Assembly: GCA_947095535.1 (NCBI GenBank)
Contig: OX352774.1
Location: 212,276,965 to 212,340,964 of the forward strand
Length of the DNA stretch: 64,000 nucleotides
Direction of reading: 5' to 3'
Origin: Poecilobothrus nobilitatus
Lineage: Eukaryota > Arthropoda > Insecta > Diptera > Dolichopodidae
Numbering within the stretch: position 1 is the first letter of the stretch; the number at the start of each line of letters is the position of its first letter. The notes beneath the pieces are model-generated. The model was not told where the DNA came from. It ran no database searches and saw only the letters and a list, made by a program, of their open reading frames with translations. This document shows positions 60,171-64,000 of this stretch, piece by piece. The position numbers and the translations under genes were made by a program.

Positions 60171-63167
60171 TTAATTTTTTTTATATTTATTTACGCATTT
60201 TTTAAATACATAAAATATATTTTCAATGATAAATATTAATAAAGCTAAAAGATTTCCTAATAAATGTCCAAGAAGTGCAATTTTAATATCATCAACACTG
60301 AAGGATTTCTCTTTATAATTATCCACCATTATTTTAAGATTTTTGACACGCCATTTCAAAAGATTTGCTTCTTTTGACCATTCAAACCATTTAAATCGAA
60401 AACCTAAAATAATAGAATAAAAATATTTTTTATTACATTTATACTGTATTGTAAATTTTTGTAACTATAAAATCCATTTTGGCAAATGGACAAGTAAAAC
60501 ATTATTTCTACAGTAGTTTTATACTACTGAAACCATGCTACATCAATTTTATACTACTATTTATTGAAATCATGTTACTGACATTGAGAATCATTCAAAT
60601 ATTAGACAATATTAATCTACAGTTTTGCTCTCAAGTTCTCCTAAACTAATCCTAGCAAATATTTTAACACAATTCAAAAGTGAAATTTCAAAATCACAAA
60701 TAAAAAGTTCAAATAGTTTTCAAAGAAAACAATAATATAAGTAGAAGTCTTGGAAGTTTAAAATCATTCTTACAATTAACTTTAGATTGCTATGCCAATG
60801 TAAGTATAATATTTCTTCACAATGAAGATCTTTCTTCCACAATTTTTTTTAAATATGCAAATAATAAGTTTGATATAGCAAAATAAGTTCAAGTACAAAA
60901 GAAATCAGCAACAATAATTAAAAAGAATTCGTTTTGTGAGATTTTAAAATATTTTATTAAAGATGAATTACCTCCAGAATCCATTAACCCTATGATTCTA
61001 TTCAATTTCTCTTCAAATGGCCATCCTCTTCTTATAATAAATGATAAGAATGACATTCGAAAACATTCGTTAACTAAATTTAAACCTGTTGTTCCATTGG
61101 GAAATTCAAATTCTGCCTAAATGTATGCAATTCAAAAAAAAAAACAAGAAATATTTTGTAATATTAAAATAAATAAATGAAAATATTAATATAAAATTTT
61201 AAAAACACACCTTAATAACATCAAAATCACTTTTTCTTTCAACAAATGCAATATTACGATAATTTATTGCATATTGCCGTTGATCTAATTCATTTATAAG
61301 AATTTTATTATCTAAATCTTTTAAATATCCTTTAAGATCAGTTCTATTACCAAATAAATTATTAAATGCTGTTGATGGTACAATAATTTTAATATTAGCA
61401 TCATTTAATTCTTTAAGTGTTTTTATATCTTTTTCATATGTTATACTAAAAAATGTTTTTGATAAATATGCTTGTATTGTACTACTAAATAATATACTTG
61501 ACATCATACAACCAATTAAAAATAATCTTTCAAATCCTTTTGTTTTTTGTATATTAATTGATTGACATGTTAATAATAACCACATATTTATTATATTAAA
61601 TATTAAATAATATTTTTTATATTTAATAATTTCATTTTGTTTTATATTTTGATTTTTTAATATAAATATTAATTTATAATTAATTATTCTACATATATAC
61701 CATAATCCACCTAATATTATACATGATATACAAATAACAATCCATAGATCTATTTCAAAACAATTTATTACAGCCATTGATTTTGGTATTGGTTTTGCTT
61801 TAGCTGTTATTAAACATAATAAATCATAATAGATTATATTTAAAAATGATACTGATACAGTTCCATATCCTTGTATAAAATGACAATTACCACCAATTGA
61901 AACTCTTGAATACATAACATGACCAACAGAACCTTCAATTGTACCATTACGACCACGTACACCATATTTTGTACCTGTTTCATTTGAAAGTGGATATTTT
62001 GTAATTATTGTAAAATTTAATAATTTCGCAATATTTCCAATATAGATTCCATCAAAACCGCCAAATACTACAATTATTACAATTATTTAAAATTGAAAAT
62101 ATCAAAATTGTTTATATATACTTAAATATATAACATAATATTATAATATATATATATATAAATGTACAAATAGTTTGTATAAATAGTGCTATATATAAAC
62201 TTTATAAAATCTGATGATAAGAATTCATAATATGTTCAGTTTTCAAAATTTGTTTAAAATTTTTATATTATATTTTTTTTTGCTTTTTATTTTGAAATGT
62301 TGTATCCTGTGAATAAATTGAAAATTTAATGTTCGTTCCTAAAATATCCCAGAAAATTTTGTTTTTAATATAAAAAAACTATCGCGAATTTTATTCATAT
62401 ACATAATAATATAACAAAATCGTTTAAAAATACCAAATTTACGATATTTATTTTTTTTTGTGTTCGAACACATTTAATTATCTAAGGAAAAGTGACACAT
62501 ATCACACATATACAGTTATATCTTCAAAAATTTTATTTCAGTATTCAGAAAAATCCAATCATTGAAAATTTAATGACAATTTTTTTTTTTTTTTTTAATA
62601 TGGTTTTAATGCTTTCTTTTGAAATACGCCTTTATATGTAATTATATAATAATGTATAAAATTGAATTTGAATTTTAAGGATAAAATATCAGTATCCTTT
62701 AGGAATTTAGAATGAAAAAAAATATTTCCAGAAAAAAAATATCTATCTATAACAAAACGAAAATAAATGCACCTTAAAGGCTTTCTATTGTTTTTTTTTT
62801 TTTTTATTATTTCCGTTTGTTTGTATTTTTTTTGTTTTTGTTTTTTTTTTTTTTTTGTGGTTTGATTCACTTACATGTTGAATAATATTTAGCATCACTT
62901 TGATATGATTTTAAAAATGCCATTGGATATAAAGACCAATTCATTGCCGATGGATAACTATGAAAAAAGAATACTTTTAAAGGATAACCATTAAATGTAA
63001 TCGGATATTCCGGTTTAGATAATATTATTAAACTTTTTGAATTAGTTCCGAATTCTTCAGAAAATATTTTTCCATAATTTCCTTTATCATTCATATAAAA
63101 TGGATCCAAATAAAATACTTTCTGAAAAATTAAAAAAAAAAAAAAAAATTATTTATATGTATTCATA

Positions 63168-63205
<38 letters not shown>

Positions 63206-63714
63206 TATATATTATTAAAGCAAAAAAAAAAAAATTATAAAAACCTCAATTTCTCCATTAAATATAAAAACTATACGTAAAATACCATATAATTTCCATA
63301 ATCTTGTTATTAGATTTGATAAAAGTTTCATATTTTTAATTTTCCAACTTGATAAAATATTAATAACATAATTTCCACATGGATTTTGAAATGGTGATCT
63401 AGGCATACCAATAATATATTCATCTAAAATTTTTAAATTTTCAATAACAACAATAATACCAATTGTTTTATAAAAAACTTCAGCTTCTTTTAATATTCTT
63501 TGTTGTGTTGTATGTATTTCAGTACAATTACATTGATTTGGTCTTAAATCAAATTTTTTACCATTCCATGCAAAACGTTCTGTATGATCGAACATTTTTA
63601 ATTCATCATTTAATAAAAATTTTTGTAAGATTATTGGAAAATCCATATATGGAAAAACTTTTGGTAATAATTCACTTATAAAATCTAAAACACGATTATA
63701 TCCATTATTATTTT

Positions 63715-63746
<32 letters not shown>

Positions 63747-63988
63747 GATATTGTTGATTTTATTGTATTATTATTATTATTATGTTTAAGAATAACTATT
63801 TCTAATAAACTAATTCCTTTAAAATATAAACTAAAAAATTTTGTATGATTACTGGTATATAATAATTTAAGATTTTTTTTAATATTTAAATGAATATATG
63901 ATGTATTTTCTAATGATTCACATGTAATCAATGTCATCAAAATAATGATAATATTTTTAATACTAAAAATTGATAGAAATTTTGTCAT
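60171..63988 (-). CDS. IR-B: divergent ionotropic receptor, 5 exons
   Basis: Predicted exons on the minus strand: 63988-63245, 63121-62875, 62067-61211, 61116-60972 and 60403-60171 (stop included), 741 aa, phases 0/1/0/1, GT-AG throughout (exon 2 donor is GTAAGT). Leader at about 1-25; a Asn/Thr-rich low-complexity stretch at about 70-95. The S1 region has IIVVIENLKIL, YPITFNGYPLKV and FGGFDGIYIGNIAKLLNFT; M1 at about 437-457 after KSMAVINCFEIDLW; M3 at about 512-532 (SSTIQAYLSKTF); S2 with FIIRRGWPFEEKLNRIIGLM; M4 at about 706-730. It aligns with IR-A along its length (KSMAV, NGY.(L/M)KV, GW...EK.NRI.GL, FR..W). It should be a ligand-gated channel of sensory membranes; ligand unknown. The extra intron 4 splits the SGG|FR site that is continuous in IR-A. 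The start codon is 12 bases from the window edge, so its promoter is outside. Confidence 0.87.
60404..60971 (-). other. IR-B intron 4, absent from IR-A
   Basis: Donor GGAG|GTAATT, acceptor TATTTTAG|GT, phase 1, about 570 bp. It holds no recognised repeat or frame. In IR-A the matching protein position (INSSGFRSIW) lies inside one exon, so this intron was gained here or lost there. Confidence 0.75.
62068..62874 (-). other. IR-B intron 2
   Basis: Donor CAT|GTAAGT and acceptor AATTGTAG|TATT, about 800 bp, in the same phase as the 56-bp intron 2 of IR-A. It contains (TA)n at about 62140-62160 and several poly(T) runs. The frame at 62595 is Lys-rich low complexity and is not coding. Confidence 0.75.
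63122..63244 (-). other. IR-B intron 1 with (AT)n microsatellite
   Basis: Donor GAG|GTTTTT and acceptor TTTTTCAG|AAAG, 123 bp. A long (AT)n run at about 63170-63201 makes up much of the intron and is likely length-variable. Confidence 0.75.
63715..63748. repeat. (TTG)n/(CAA)n-type microsatellite inside IR-B exon 1
   Basis: A TTGTTG run on the + strand reads as repeated ACA on the coding strand, giving a poly-Thr run of about ten residues, next to a poly-Asn run from AAT codons (about 63768-63783). It lies in the poorly conserved amino-terminal part, where length change could be tolerated. Confidence 0.85.
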
Positions 63989-64000
63989 ATTTCTTTTTTA

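Noticed and set aside
62595..62870. 91-codon Lys-rich minus-strand frame
   Set aside because: It lies in IR-B intron 2, starts in poly(T)/poly(A) sequence and has no conserved motif.

Overview
The window looks like nuclear DNA of an insect, most probably a fly (Diptera). By eye it is well over 70% A+T and full of poly(A)/poly(T) runs and AT microsatellites. It has spliced genes with short AT-rich introns, poly(A)-tailed retroelements and tRNA-derived SINEs, and repeats whose ends closely resemble the DINE-1/INE-1 (Helentron-type) elements of Drosophila. Nothing bacterial, viral or organellar was seen, and I cannot name the species.

Only the last 7.5 kb holds convincing genes. Two divergent ionotropic receptors (IR, the chemosensory branch of ionotropic glutamate receptors) lie tail to tail. 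IR-A is on the + strand at 56577-60104 (4 exons, 691 aa predicted). IR-B is on the - strand at 60171-63988 (5 exons, 741 aa predicted). Their stop codons are 66 bp apart. They share exon layout, intron phases and recognisable motifs, so they are an old inverted duplicate pair of membrane ligand-gated channels; IR-B has one intron that IR-A lacks. I rebuilt the splice sites by hand, and all junctions keep frame with GT-AG boundaries.

The first 56 kb is a gene desert (intergenic, or a very large intron) made of AT-rich sequence with repeat islands. (1) Four DINE-1-like elements of about 1.06-1.19 kb lie at 948, 21204, 35494 and, reversed, 42692, with a relic at 46371; each has a hairpin at both ends and a core of about 142-bp tandem units. 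(2) Two tRNA-headed SINE families share a conserved GTCGTAAG...CTTACGAC stem but have different bodies (27.4, 32.5, 35.4, 36.6, 41.1, 44.4, 49.7 and 57.4 kb, plus loose tRNA-like heads). (3) LINE debris includes an RNase H/C-terminal fossil at 16.1 kb (-), Jockey/CR1-like ORF2 C-termini at 25.2 and 29.6 kb, and related 3' UTR pieces at 46.8 and 47.5 kb. (4) A weak Tc1/mariner-like transposase relic lies at 52.1 kb. (5) Several minisatellites and palindromes are present, including a perfect 36-bp inverted repeat at 25676.

I saw no CRISPR array, functional tRNA, rRNA or operon. The most distinctive material is the DINE-1-like family with its variable 142-bp core, the modular SINEs, the 78-bp palindrome and the convergent IR pair.
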